A stretch of DNA of 64,000 nucleotides. Origin: Phycisphaerales bacterium (lineage in GTDB: Bacteria > Planctomycetota > Phycisphaerae > Phycisphaerales > UBA1924). Where the stretch lies: NCBI GenBank assembly GCA_040221175.1, contig JAVJVK010000004.1, positions 480,268 to 544,267 of the forward strand. Direction: 5' to 3'. Of the stretch, positions 15,356-23,860 are shown piece after piece. The number at the start of each line of letters is the position of its first letter. Position 1 is the first letter of the stretch. The translations under genes were made by a program, and so were the position numbers. The notes beneath the pieces are model-generated. The model was not told where the DNA came from, searched no databases, and saw only the letters and a program-made list of their open reading frames with translations.

Positions 15356-16663
15356 ATGCGTCCGAACCGAAACACGCATCCGCGCCGTACCGGCTCCGCA
15401 GCCATCGCAGTCGTGATTATCGTCGCGGCCATTCTGGCCGCAGCCGCCGCTGGCGCGTTCCTCTTCCTGCGCCCTAGCGTTCCTCCCCTCCCCCAAGCCG
15501 ACTACGCCCAGCAGGTCAGGGAGAAAGCATTACGTGAAGCCGGCGTCACCGAGCAGAATGCGGCCCGTGCCGAGGCCGCCCTCGCCGAGTTTTATCGGGT
15601 CTACGAGTCCGATCTGGCCGCGTTGTACTCGCCCGGCAGTGTTCAAGAGTTCTGGCCGGTCTATTCGGACTTCGCCAAGTTGGATGCCGATCCGCAGGCT
15701 CGCCAGGAGTTCGATGAGGCCGTGGCCGCCACCAAGGCGTCACGGGTGACCGACAGCATGGACCGGCTCGCATCCGCAGCCGGTCTCGAGCCACGACTCG
15801 ATCCCAGTGGCGTCAGCGGACTGAAACTTCGCCGCCTCTCGTTCGTCGACCGGCTCCAACTCCGCGACGCCATCCTCAACGACGATCCCCAGGCCGCGGC
15901 CGAAGCCTTTTCACGAGCCCAGAAACTCGCCAACGTCATCGGCAAGCCTGGGTACTCGAAAATGGACCTGCTCGCCGCTGGCGGAACGAGGTCAAGCGTC
16001 GAGAGCGTCATCCTGGACGCCCTGACGAGCGGCAGGATCGACGCCGAGATGGCCAGGGCGCTCCTCGACGCCACGATCCCCCACGATTTCGCCACCCTCG
16101 ACCAATTGCTCGAAGGCGAACGCGCGATGCTCCGCATGGAGATCCTCGACCGATCCAAGAACTCCGGCCGCGACGACCAGTCGCTCGCCGAAGCGGAAGC
16201 CAAGACGCTCGAGTCATGGAATACTCCGTTGGACGAGCGACTGAAGGCATCCAAGACTCTCAGGGATTGGCAATCAGATGACTGGAAGCGATCGGAGCTC
16301 ATCAAAGAGCGAGCGCCCAGCTATTACGGCTTCCTGGAGACGGCCACATACGCGGATCACATCCACCCCGGCTTCCATCTCGCGCTCGCGATCGAGACCT
16401 TCCGCCCGGAGCAAGGCAGCCTGCCAGACTCGCTCGACGCACTCGTGCCCGACTACCTCAAAGCGATCCCAGACGACCCCATGACCGGTGAGCCCTGGGT
16501 GTATCGCGTCGACGAAGAGAGCCCGCAGGGCTACACGCTCTACGCCGTCGGCTTGGACGCCGAAGACAACGGCGGCCACCAGCCCATGAATCCCGAGGCC
16601 GCGCTCAATGCGGTGAACGGCCCCGGCACCGACTTCGTGGTCTTCTTGCGTCGTCCACGCTAA
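15356..16663 (+). CDS. Membrane-anchored protein with pseudopilin-like C-terminal motif
   Basis: A 435-residue protein with one N-terminal membrane helix (about residues 15-43, AIAVVIIVAAILAAAAAGAF), so most of it is exported. The body is helical and shows no family I recognise. The C-terminal 90 residues read LPDSLDALVPDYLKAIPDDP, then GEPWVYRVDEESPQGYTLYAVGLDAEDNGG. This strongly resembles the calcium-loop tail of GspG-type pseudopilins and a tail common in planctomycete secreted proteins. ATG 15356 follows AAGGGAGA at proper spacing. It overlaps the convergent M24 peptidase gene by four bases. Confidence 0.7.
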   Translation: MRPNRNTHPRRTGSAAIAVVIIVAAILAAAAAGAFLFLRPSVPPLPQADYAQQVREKALREAGVTEQNAARAEAALAEFYRVYESDLAALYSPGSVQEFWPVYSDFAKLDADPQARQEFDEAVAATKASRVTDSMDRLASAAGLEPRLDPSGVSGLKLRRLSFVDRLQLRDAILNDDPQAAAEAFSRAQKLANVIGKPGYSKMDLLAAGGTRSSVESVILDALTSGRIDAEMARALLDATIPHDFATLDQLLEGERAMLRMEILDRSKNSGRDDQSLAEAEAKTLESWNTPLDERLKASKTLRDWQSDDWKRSELIKERAPSYYGFLETATYADHIHPGFHLALAIETFRPEQGSLPDSLDALVPDYLKAIPDDPMTGEPWVYRVDEESPQGYTLYAVGLDAEDNGGHQPMNPEAALNAVNGPGTDFVVFLRRPR

Positions 16664-18000
16664 TCGAGCCGCTTCGCGATCGCGTCAGTGAGAACCTCAC
16701 ACTCACCCTCGCGAACGATCACATCATCCTCGATCCGCACCCCCTGGATCTCTTTCCGCAGCGAATCGACCACGCCCCACTGCACCGCGTCGCCAAACTT
16801 CTCCCGCGTCTCGGCCACGTCGATCAGGCCGGGGATGAAGTACAGCCCGGGCTCAACGGTGAACCCGTGCCCGGCCTCCAGCGGGATGTCGACGCGAACC
16901 CCCACGCCGCCCGGCCCCTTCCGCGGCGCCCGCCCGGGCAGCCGTCCGCCGGCGCCGCGCACGCCCAGGCCGATCATGTGGCCCACGCCATGCGGGAAGA
17001 ACAACCCCGCCACGCCGCGATCGACCAACTCAGCCGCGTCACCCTTGATCGCCCCCAGCCCGATGAGCCCCTCCAGCACCACCTCGCTGCACCGCCGGTG
17101 CACCTCGTGCCATTCGGTGCCCGGCACGCACATCGCCAGCCCCACCTCCTCGGCCTCGGTCACGATGTTGATCACGTCCTTCTGTGTCTGCGTCGGCTCG
17201 CCCACCGGCCACGCACGGGTCACGTCGCCCGCGTAGCGCTTGTGGGCCGCGCCCGCATCGACCAGCACACACTCGCCCTTGCTGATCACGCGCTCTCCGG
17301 GCGCAAAGTGCAGCACGGCCGCGTTGGGCCCGCTGCCGACGATCGTGTCATACGGTGTGCCGTCGCCCCCGTTGCGGAAGAACTCCGCCTCGATCTCGAC
17401 CTGCAACTGCCGTTCAGTCATGCCCGCCGCCTCGCCGCTGGTCAAGACGCGGTGGGCGTACGCGTGCCCCGCCGCCGTCGCCGCGCAGGCCTTGCGCATC
17501 AGTCCGATCTCGACATCATCCAGCACCCGTCGCGAGTGAAGGAATGCCTCAGCCAGCTCCGCGCTCAGCTCTTGATCCACGCCGCCGCCATACCCACCAA
17601 CCGGGCAGCCCAGCATCGCCACCGCACGCCCGCGCCGTTGCGCAAGCCACGGCCCCAACTCGGCCAGCGGCACCCCCTCCCACGTCACGTCGCCCTCCCA
17701 CGTCCGGTGTGCCTGCGTCACCTCGGGCGCGAACGCCCACCAGCAGTCGCCGTCTTCCTCGAGGTCCACCGCCAACACCCCGCCCGGACACTGCTGCTCG
17801 GTCAGGTAGTAGTAGTCACTGTGGGCCATGAACGGATACACCCGGTCATGCTGCCCCGGCACCGGGATCATCTCACCAGCCCCCAGCAAGACAACGGGCA
17901 AGGCCCCAACACTGACCTCCTGCGCCCGCTCACGAAGGGCGGCATGCGTACGGCGGCGACGGGCGAGCAAATGATCGGCAACGGCTGAGTCGTTCTTCAT
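16660..18000 (-). CDS. Xaa-Pro aminopeptidase (M24B metallopeptidase)
   Basis: Removes N-terminal residues that precede proline. It has the aminopeptidase-P N-terminal domain (about 5-140, with SDYYYLTEQQCPGG) and the pita-bread catalytic domain. The five dinuclear metal ligands are visible: Asp248 and Asp259 (LVDAGAAHKRYAGDVTR), His337 (FFPHGVGHMIGLGVRG), Glu383 (TVEPGLYF) and Glu424 (RIEDDV). At 446 residues it matches E. coli PepP (441). No signal peptide, so cytosolic. It is divergent from mscL. Confidence 0.92.
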   Translation of the reverse strand: MKNDSAVADHLLARRRRTHAALRERAQEVSVGALPVVLLGAGEMIPVPGQHDRVYPFMAHSDYYYLTEQQCPGGVLAVDLEEDGDCWWAFAPEVTQAHRTWEGDVTWEGVPLAELGPWLAQRRGRAVAMLGCPVGGYGGGVDQELSAELAEAFLHSRRVLDDVEIGLMRKACAATAAGHAYAHRVLTSGEAAGMTERQLQVEIEAEFFRNGGDGTPYDTIVGSGPNAAVLHFAPGERVISKGECVLVDAGAAHKRYAGDVTRAWPVGEPTQTQKDVINIVTEAEEVGLAMCVPGTEWHEVHRRCSEVVLEGLIGLGAIKGDAAELVDRGVAGLFFPHGVGHMIGLGVRGAGGRLPGRAPRKGPGGVGVRVDIPLEAGHGFTVEPGLYFIPGLIDVAETREKFGDAVQWGVVDSLRKEIQGVRIEDDVIVREGECEVLTDAIAKRLD

Positions 18001-18079
18001 ATACGCCAGTGTATCGCGACCGGCATCCGGGTTTCGCTATGCTCTCAAGCACGCACTCGACGCCCAAAAGGAGGTCGCC

Positions 18080-18544
18080 ATGGGCCTGATCAAGGAATTC
18101 CGAGAGTTCGCCGTCAAGGGCAACATGATGGACATGGCCGTGGGCATCATCATCGGCGGCGCCTTCGGCATCCTCGTCCGCTCGATCGTGGACGACCTCA
18201 TCATGCCCATCGTCTCCATCCCAGGCAAGGCCGACTTCTCGAACTACTACATCGGGCTCACCGAGAAGGTCCGCCAGGCCAACGCCGACGCCGCTGTGCC
18301 GCTGCCGCTCGTCGAGGCTCGCCAACTCGGCCCGGTCTTCGCCTACGGCAACTTCATCACCGTCTTGCTCAACTTCATCATTATGGCTTTCGCCGTCTTT
18401 CTCATCGTCAAGGCCATGAATACCGCCCGCCGCCACTTCGAGCAGGAAAAGAAGGCCGAGGCGGCCGCCCCGCCGGTGCCCCCGGCCGAAGTCCAGCTCC
18501 TGACCGAAATCCGCGACGAACTTCGTGGCAGGCGGGTCGAGTGA
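18080..18544 (+). CDS. mscL: Large-conductance mechanosensitive channel MscL
   Basis: Homopentameric emergency release valve in the inner membrane. The N-terminus MGLIKEFREFAVKGNMMDMA and first helix (VGIIIGGAFGILVRSIVDD) are classic, with the pore-constriction Gly/Ala helix intact. The second helix is at about 92-115 (FITVLLNFIIMAFAVFLIV), followed by a charged cytoplasmic helix. At 154 residues it is slightly longer than E. coli MscL (136) because of the periplasmic loop. A strong AGGAGG lies 6 bases before the ATG. TATGCT at 18038-18043 could be a -10 box, but I see no good -35. Confidence 0.96.
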   Translation: MGLIKEFREFAVKGNMMDMAVGIIIGGAFGILVRSIVDDLIMPIVSIPGKADFSNYYIGLTEKVRQANADAAVPLPLVEARQLGPVFAYGNFITVLLNFIIMAFAVFLIVKAMNTARRHFEQEKKAEAAAPPVPPAEVQLLTEIRDELRGRRVE

Positions 18545-18572
18545 TCGCCCCGCCCCCCGCCAACAATCCCCC

Positions 18573-19676
18573 GTGACCACTGCCGCCGACTCCCTCGCAC
18601 CCGCCGTCCGCGCCAAGCTCGAAGCACTGAGCGAGCAGTATCGCGCAGCCGGACGCCAACTCGAAGACCCCGACGTGCTCGCAGACCACGAGAAGGTCCG
18701 CGATCTCTCCATCCGTCGCTCGGCCCTGGCCCCAGTGGTCGAAGGCTACCACCGATACACGCACCTGCTGGCCGAGGCGGCCGAACTCCGCCATGCCATC
18801 GACTCGGGCGAAGACGCCGAACTGGTCGAGATGGCCAGGGCCGAACTGCCCACGCTCGAAGCCAGGGCCGCCGAAGAGATCGAGGCCGTCAAGGCCGCCC
18901 TGGTCTCAAGCGACGACAACCTCGTCGGCTCGGTCATCCTCGAACTCCGCGCCGGCACCGGCGGCGACGAGGCCCAGATCTGGGCCAAGGACCTCCTGGA
19001 AATGTACCAGAAGTACGCAGGCCAGAAGGGCTGGTCCTTCGAAACCCTCGACTTCTCCGGCGGCGAGAGCCACGGCGGGGTTCGCTCGGCTACCGCAAGC
19101 GTCAAGGGCGAGGGCGTTTGGGCCGAGCTCAGTTTCGAGGCCGGCGTCCACTCGGTCAAACGCGTGCCCGCCACCGAGTCCCAGGGCCGCGTGCACACCT
19201 CTACCGCCACCGTCGCCGTGCTGCCCGAGCCCAAGGCCGTCGAGGTCAAGATCGACTGGGCAAACGACGTTACCGAGCACGTCACCACCTCCCAAGGCCC
19301 CGGCGGGCAGAACGTCAACAAGGTCGCCACTGCCGTCCACCTCGTGCACAACCCCACCGGCATCGAGGTCCGCATGCAGGAGAGCAAGAGCCAGCACCAG
19401 AACCGCGAGAAGGCCCGCCGCCTGCTCATGGCCCGCCTCTACGAACGACAGCTCCGCGAGGCCGAGGCCGAACGCTCCGCCGCCCGCAAGGGCCAGATCG
19501 GCACCGGCGAAAGGTCCGAAAAGGTCCGCGTCTACCGCTACCAGGACGGCATCGTGGCCGACCAGCGCCTGGACACCAAGTTCCAGCTCCGCCAGACGCT
19601 GTTCGAAGGCGATCTCGGACCCCTCATGACCGCCCTGATCGAGCAACGAACCGCCCAGCGGCTGGCCGACCTCTAA
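18573..19676 (+). CDS. prfA: Peptide chain release factor 1
   Basis: Terminates translation at UAA and UAG. The catalytic GGQ motif is at residues 244-246 (SQGPGGQNVNKVATAV), and the codon-recognition loop reads VPATESQGRVHTS, where PAT is the RF1-type PxT tripeptide. Starting at GTG 18573 gives 367 residues, near the usual 360. A longer in-frame start at 18525 would overlap mscL by 20 bases and adds poorly conserved sequence. No prmC methyltransferase gene is adjacent. Confidence 0.94.
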   Translation: MTTAADSLAPAVRAKLEALSEQYRAAGRQLEDPDVLADHEKVRDLSIRRSALAPVVEGYHRYTHLLAEAAELRHAIDSGEDAELVEMARAELPTLEARAAEEIEAVKAALVSSDDNLVGSVILELRAGTGGDEAQIWAKDLLEMYQKYAGQKGWSFETLDFSGGESHGGVRSATASVKGEGVWAELSFEAGVHSVKRVPATESQGRVHTSTATVAVLPEPKAVEVKIDWANDVTEHVTTSQGPGGQNVNKVATAVHLVHNPTGIEVRMQESKSQHQNREKARRLLMARLYERQLREAEAERSAARKGQIGTGERSEKVRVYRYQDGIVADQRLDTKFQLRQTLFEGDLGPLMTALIEQRTAQRLADL

Positions 19677-19712
19677 GTTTCCCTCAAGCCCGCCGCCCGC
19701 TCCGCCGATGCC

Positions 19713-20069
19713 ATGGGTATGGGACGCAAGCACGCACTACCGATCCTGATGGCCGCCGCCGGCGCCCTGGTGCTGTTCGTCTCGATCGAACCTCGCCGGG
19801 GCCAGGCAACCAGTACGACCGAGCCTCACCGCCCGGCGATCGACCTGGGCACCCTCGAGGGTCGCGACTACGGCGTGCGCATCGAGGTCACCGAAGATGG
19901 CCCGCGATACACCGTGGTCGACCACCAGGGCGTCGTCGTCGCCGAACGACTGCCCCTCGAGACACTGGCCGAGCGATTCCCGCTACTGGCGCCCTACGAG
20001 TTGTGGGCCAACGAGCGCGGCGAGTCCCTCGGCCCGCTCATGGTCGTCCCCGACGACGGCCTCAACTGA
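19713..20069 (+). CDS. Small exported protein, unknown function
   Basis: A 118-residue protein with a basic start and hydrophobic stretch (residues 8-25, ALPILMAAAGALVLFVSIE) that is either a signal peptide or an anchor. The mature part is acidic and strand-rich (DYGVRIEVTEDGPRYTVVD), then HQGVVVAERLPLETLAERFP. No family recognised. It sits between prfA and nadD in the same direction with gaps of about 35 bases, consistent with a shared transcript. Confidence 0.65.
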   Translation: MGMGRKHALPILMAAAGALVLFVSIEPRRGQATSTTEPHRPAIDLGTLEGRDYGVRIEVTEDGPRYTVVDHQGVVVAERLPLETLAERFPLLAPYELWANERGESLGPLMVVPDDGLN

Positions 20070-20102
20070 ACGGCCTGGGCGTCGCCGGCGCTATCGTCAT
20101 TC

Positions 20103-20792
20103 GTGACGCATGTGGCGCCAACACCGCTCCAGATTCCCGATGACTGCCCGCACGTCGCGCTCTTCGGCGGGACGTTCGACCCTCCCCACGTCGCCCACGT
20201 CACGCTGGCCGATCTCGGCCGCCAGGAACTCGAACGACGCGAAGGCGCCGCCGCATGCCTGGTCTTCGTACCCGCGGCACGCTCGCCACACAAAGAACAC
20301 GCTCCCACCGCCAGCGACGCCCAGCGGCTGGACATGCTGCGCCTTGCAATCGCCGAACTCGACCGCTGCACGATCTGGACCGACGAACTCGACCGAGCCA
20401 CCCGCGGCGAGCCGAGCTACTGGTCTCGAACGCTGCAGCGCGCCACCGCCGTCCTGCCCGATCGAACCCTCTGGTTCATCATCGGCGCCGACCAGGCCGC
20501 CAGCTTCCACCGCTGGCGCCAGCCACGCGAGATGATCGCGCTGGCCCGCCCGCTCGTGCTGCCCCGGCATCCCATCGCAACCGCCGACGATCTTCGCACC
20601 ACGCTCGATGCCACCGGCTTCTGGAACGAGCAGGAACTGGACCGCTGGGTCAGTTCGTTCGTCGATGCAGACCTGCTCCGCGCCGCATCGACCGACGTTC
20701 GCGCTGCCCAAGGCGCGCCCTTCGATACGCCGCTGCACCCCGACGTCCTCCGCTACGCACAAGAACACAATCTCTACAACCTCCACGCATGA
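20103..20792 (+). CDS. nadD: Nicotinate-nucleotide adenylyltransferase
   Basis: Converts nicotinate mononucleotide and ATP to deamido-NAD in NAD synthesis. The nucleotidyltransferase signature is FGGTFDPPHVAH, where both histidines of the HxGH motif are kept but Gly is Ala. The GADQAASFHRW segment and the C-terminal ASTDVR (equivalent of the ISSTxIR motif) support NadD over other family members. Length 229 with a GTG start; NadD is usually about 190-215, and the extra residues are N-terminal and in the middle loop. Confidence 0.9.
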   Translation: MTHVAPTPLQIPDDCPHVALFGGTFDPPHVAHVTLADLGRQELERREGAAACLVFVPAARSPHKEHAPTASDAQRLDMLRLAIAELDRCTIWTDELDRATRGEPSYWSRTLQRATAVLPDRTLWFIIGADQAASFHRWRQPREMIALARPLVLPRHPIATADDLRTTLDATGFWNEQELDRWVSSFVDADLLRAASTDVRAAQGAPFDTPLHPDVLRYAQEHNLYNLHA

Positions 20793-20843
20793 ACAGGGAC
20801 CCGGCGCAGGTCCGGGCTCTGTCCCGAACCTCCATCCGCGCAT

Positions 20844-20870
20844 GAAAAGACCCGGGCGCGTGCCCGGGCC
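20844..20870 (-). terminator. Rho-independent terminator of metK
   Basis: A perfect 7-bp stem (CCCGGGC / GCCCGGG, 20851-20868) with a GCGT loop is followed on the minus strand by TCTTTT. It lies about 25 bases after the metK stop codon and also close behind nadD, which reads toward it from the other side. Confidence 0.8.
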
Positions 20871-20892
20871 TCGTTGCTCACAGCGTTTGAGA

Positions 20893-22083
20893 TCAGGCTC
20901 CCGCCGCCACCGCGCCGCCAACGGCCGCCTTCAACTCCTCCACCTTGTCGGTCTTCTCCCAGGTGAAGTACGTCCGGCCCTCACGCTCGAACGGCTTGCG
21001 CCCGAAGTGTCCATGCCTGGCCGTCAGCCGGTAGATCGGCTTGCGGAGTTGCAGCGTGTCGATGATGCCCCGCGGCGTCAGCGGGAACACCTTGCGGATG
21101 GCCTTCTCGATCTGATCCAGGTCGGCCTTCTCGGTGCCGAAGCAATCCACATGCACGCTCGTGGGCTCCACCACGCCGATGGCGTAGCTCAACTGCACCT
21201 CGCACACGTCGGCCAGTTCGGCCGCCACCACGTTCTTGGCGATGTATCGCGCCATGTACGCCGCCGAGCGATCGACCTTGGTCGGGTCCTTCCCGCTGAA
21301 CGCCCCGCCGCCGTGCCGACCGCGACCGCCGTACGTGTCCACGATGATCTTCCGGCCCGTCAGCCCGGCGTCGCCATGCGGACCGCCGATCTCGAACTGG
21401 CCCGTCGGGTTCACGTGGATGGTGATGCCCGAGTTCCACCACTCGCCCAGCACGGGCTTGAAGATGTGCTCGATCACCTGCTTGCGCAGCTCCTGCTGCT
21501 TGCCGTTCCAGCTCTTGTCATGCTGCGTGCTCATCAGCACCGTGTCCACGCGCACGGGCTTGAGCCCCTCGTACTCGATGGTCACCTGGCTCTTGGCGTC
21601 CGGACGCAGGCCCGGGATGATGCCCTCGCGCCGCACGTGCGCCTGCTGCTCCACCAAGCGGTGGGCAAGCTGGATGGGCAGGGGCATCAGCGCCTCGGTC
21701 TCGTTGCAGGCAAAGCCGAACATCAACCCCTGGTCGCCCGCGCCCTCGCGGTCCACGCCCTGGGCAATATCGGGGCTCTGCTTGTTCAGCGCCACCAGCA
21801 CCGCGCACGAGTCGCAGTCAAACCGCATCTCCGCGTCGTCGTACCCGATATCACGGATCGTGTCGCGCACGATGTCCTGGATGTCGACGTACGTGCTCGT
21901 GGTCACTTCGCCGGACACCACCACGAGCCCGGTGGCAACCATCGTTTCCACCGCCACACGCGAGTGCGGATCGTCCTTCAGCATCACGTCAAGGATGGCA
22001 TCCGAAATCTGATCAGCGATCTTGTCCGGGTGGCCCATCGAAACGGATTCGGACGTGAAGAGCGACGTGCGATTCTGGGACAT
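20893..22083 (-). CDS. metK: S-adenosylmethionine synthetase
   Basis: Makes SAM from methionine and ATP. The N-terminus has [20 protein letters not shown] (ATP/metal site), then [17 protein letters not shown] and the P-loop-like [19 protein letters not shown]. Starting at ATG 22083 gives 396 residues, close to E. coli MetK (384); a longer frame upstream is not protein-like. I looked for a SAM or SAH riboswitch in the 150 bases upstream and recognised none. The gene ends at a clear terminator. Confidence 0.96.
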   Translation of the reverse strand: MSQNRTSLFTSESVSMGHPDKIADQISDAILDVMLKDDPHSRVAVETMVATGLVVVSGEVTTSTYVDIQDIVRDTIRDIGYDDAEMRFDCDSCAVLVALNKQSPDIAQGVDREGAGDQGLMFGFACNETEALMPLPIQLAHRLVEQQAHVRREGIIPGLRPDAKSQVTIEYEGLKPVRVDTVLMSTQHDKSWNGKQQELRKQVIEHIFKPVLGEWWNSGITIHVNPTGQFEIGGPHGDAGLTGRKIIVDTYGGRGRHGGGAFSGKDPTKVDRSAAYMARYIAKNVVAAELADVCEVQLSYAIGVVEPTSVHVDCFGTEKADLDQIEKAIRKVFPLTPRGIIDTLQLRKPIYRLTARHGHFGRKPFEREGRTYFTWEKTDKVEELKAAVGGAVAAGA

Positions 22084-22278
22084 GGAGGTTCGGTCTCCCG
22101 GCGGTAAGCCTGTTGAGCCGTCAGTGGCGAGCCTGCGAATTCGGGCGACCGCCGCCAACACGCCCCGAAGACGCACCGACAGCGGACGATCAGCGACAGA
22201 ATCAGTCTAGCGGCCAAAAACCGGATGTCCTGCCACCGAACCCAGCCAGAACCCCTGCACGCCGTCCTACGCTTGCCC

Positions 22279-23460
22279 ATGGCCACCCCCGCCGGCAAGA
22301 CGAAGCCCCCCAGCAAACGCTCCAGGACCAGCACCAAGCCCAAAACATCCCCGAACGGCGCCGCCGGCAAGCAGAGCGGCAAGCCCACTGGAAAGCAGAG
22401 CCTCACCTACGCCCAGTCGGGCGTCGATATCGACGCCGGCGACCGCTTCGTCGAAGCCATCCTGGGCCTCATGCGCCGGACCCACGGCCCGCGCGTGCTG
22501 AGCAACGACGGCGGATTCGCCGGCCTCTTCCGCCTGGACTTCAACGAGAAGCTCTTCAAGCGGAACTACAAGGAGCCCGTCCTCGTCGCCGCCACGGACG
22601 GCGTGGGCACCAAGCTCAAGCTCGCGCGAGACACCAACACCTTCGACACCGTCGGCCAGGACCTCGTGGCCATGTGCGTCAACGACCTCATCGTCGAGGC
22701 CGCCGAGCCGCTCTTCTTCCTCGACTACCTGGCCATCCCCAGGGTCGAGCACCTCATGCTCGTCGACCTGGTCAAGGGCGTCGCCGAGGGCTGCAAGATC
22801 GCCGGCTGCAGCCTCTTGGGCGGCGAGACCGCCGAGCTGCCGGGCATCTACCCCGAGGGCGAGTTCGACATGGCCGGCTTCGCCGTGGGCGTCGTCGAGC
22901 TCCGCAAGGCCACAAGCTCCATGAAGGTCGAGCCCGGCGACGTCGTCCTGGGCCTGGCCTCCAGCGGCGTCCACTCGAATGGTTTCAGTTTGGTCCGCCG
23001 CGTCGTCGAGCACGCCAGGCTCGACCTGGACAAGACCTACCCAGAGCTCGACCCCGACAAGACCCTGGGCCAGGTCCTGCTCACCCCCACACGCATCTAC
23101 GCCCCAAGCATCACCAAGCTTCTGCGCGGCTACAAGGTCAAGCGTGTCGTCAGCGGGATGGCCCACATCACCGGCGGCGGCCTTGCTGGCAACCTCGAAC
23201 GCAGCCTCAACCCCAACGTCGACGCCGTGCTCGATCGCAAGGCATGGACCGTGCCGCCCGTCTTCACCTTCCTCAAGAAGCACGGCAACATCCGCGGCCC
23301 CGAGATGGACAAGGTCTTCAACATGGGCATCGGCTACTGCGTCGTGGTCCGCCCCGCCTTCGCCGACGCCGTGGCCGACAAGCTTGCCAGATCCGGCGAG
23401 TCGGTCAGCCGCATCGGCGTGATCCGCAAGGGCCAGGGCCGCGTCGTCTTCCGCTCATAA
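22279..23460 (+). CDS. purM: Phosphoribosylformylglycinamidine cyclo-ligase
   Basis: Fifth step of purine synthesis: closes FGAM to aminoimidazole ribotide using ATP. Hallmarks are LTYAQSGVDIDAGDRFVEA, DGVGTKLKLA, CVNDLIVEAAEPLFFLDY and LASSGVHSNGFSLVR, then HITGGGLAGNLER. The start at ATG 22279 gives 393 residues. The first 40 are a Lys/Ser/Pro-rich tail absent from E. coli PurM (345) with no predicted structure. It is divergent from metK with a 195-base gap. Confidence 0.93.
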   Translation: MATPAGKTKPPSKRSRTSTKPKTSPNGAAGKQSGKPTGKQSLTYAQSGVDIDAGDRFVEAILGLMRRTHGPRVLSNDGGFAGLFRLDFNEKLFKRNYKEPVLVAATDGVGTKLKLARDTNTFDTVGQDLVAMCVNDLIVEAAEPLFFLDYLAIPRVEHLMLVDLVKGVAEGCKIAGCSLLGGETAELPGIYPEGEFDMAGFAVGVVELRKATSSMKVEPGDVVLGLASSGVHSNGFSLVRRVVEHARLDLDKTYPELDPDKTLGQVLLTPTRIYAPSITKLLRGYKVKRVVSGMAHITGGGLAGNLERSLNPNVDAVLDRKAWTVPPVFTFLKKHGNIRGPEMDKVFNMGIGYCVVVRPAFADAVADKLARSGESVSRIGVIRKGQGRVVFRS

Positions 23461-23518
23461 GCACGCGCCCCAACACAACCCTGGCGCACGCCTGGGCTGT
23501 TCCCCCCACCCCGCATTT

Positions 23519-23573
23519 ATCAGGGACACCCCGATTTCTCACCCAATCTTCAAGGGAAATCAGGGACAATCCC
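23519..23573. repeat. REP/MITE-like inverted repeat remnant
   Basis: TCAGGGACA occurs twice as a direct repeat (23520-23528 and 23560-23568). Between them CCCGATTTC (23530-23538) pairs imperfectly with GAAATCAGGG (23556-23565), giving a hairpin. GGGACA next to a GATTTC/GAAATC hairpin resembles the palindromic units that accompany REP-associated tyrosine transposases in other bacteria. No transposase gene is nearby. Confidence 0.45.
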
Positions 23574-23608
23574 AAGTGCACCCAATCCCAATCCACCCGC
23601 GAATCGTG

Positions 23609-23636
23609 TTGTGATTCCGTGTGGTTCTGGTATACT
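23609..23636 (+). promoter_or_regulatory. Sigma-70-like promoter of the pseudopilin gene
   Basis: TTGTGA (23609-23614) and TATACT (23631-23636) are separated by 16 bases, a close match to the housekeeping consensus in otherwise GC-rich DNA. Transcription from about 23643 would give a leader of roughly 218 bases before the ATG at 23861. Confidence 0.55.
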
Positions 23637-23860
23637 GGACCACATAGGGGAGGTCGCGGCGCGTGCCGCCCTCTGTCAGCGAGGCGTCGCTCAAGCCCAC
23701 GAGGTACATGCGACAGACGGCGTGTTCGGGTTCCGCACAGGTTGATATGACCGCCGGCGTTCCCTCGGCTGCTCTCCCGTTCTGGATCGGGGCAGCCGGC
23801 CGGCGGCTCCAAAGACCGTTCAAGGCGACCCGCCCACACCACAGCGACGGGGACAGTTCC

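Larger units (their letters stand above)
23461..23860. other. 400-base gene-free stretch with REP-like remnant and a promoter
   Basis: No convincing reading frame with a start signal is present. The left part holds a small inverted/direct repeat unit (23519-23573, annotated separately). A promoter-like pair lies at 23609-23636. The remaining roughly 220 bases up to the pseudopilin ATG would be a long transcribed leader. It contains GC-rich inverted segments but matches no riboswitch I know, including the c-di-GMP class. Confidence 0.6.

Noticed and set aside
18525-18572. Longer prfA start at ATG 18525
   Set aside because: It overlaps the end of mscL by 20 bases and adds residues not seen in RF1; GTG 18573 gives the usual length.
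20608-22107. A 499-codon plus-strand frame opposite metK
   Set aside because: MetK motifs are complete on the minus strand and the opposite frame has no family features.
22084-22278. SAM or SAH riboswitch upstream of metK
   Set aside because: I compared the strand to the SAM-I, SAM-II and SAH core patterns that I know and found no match.
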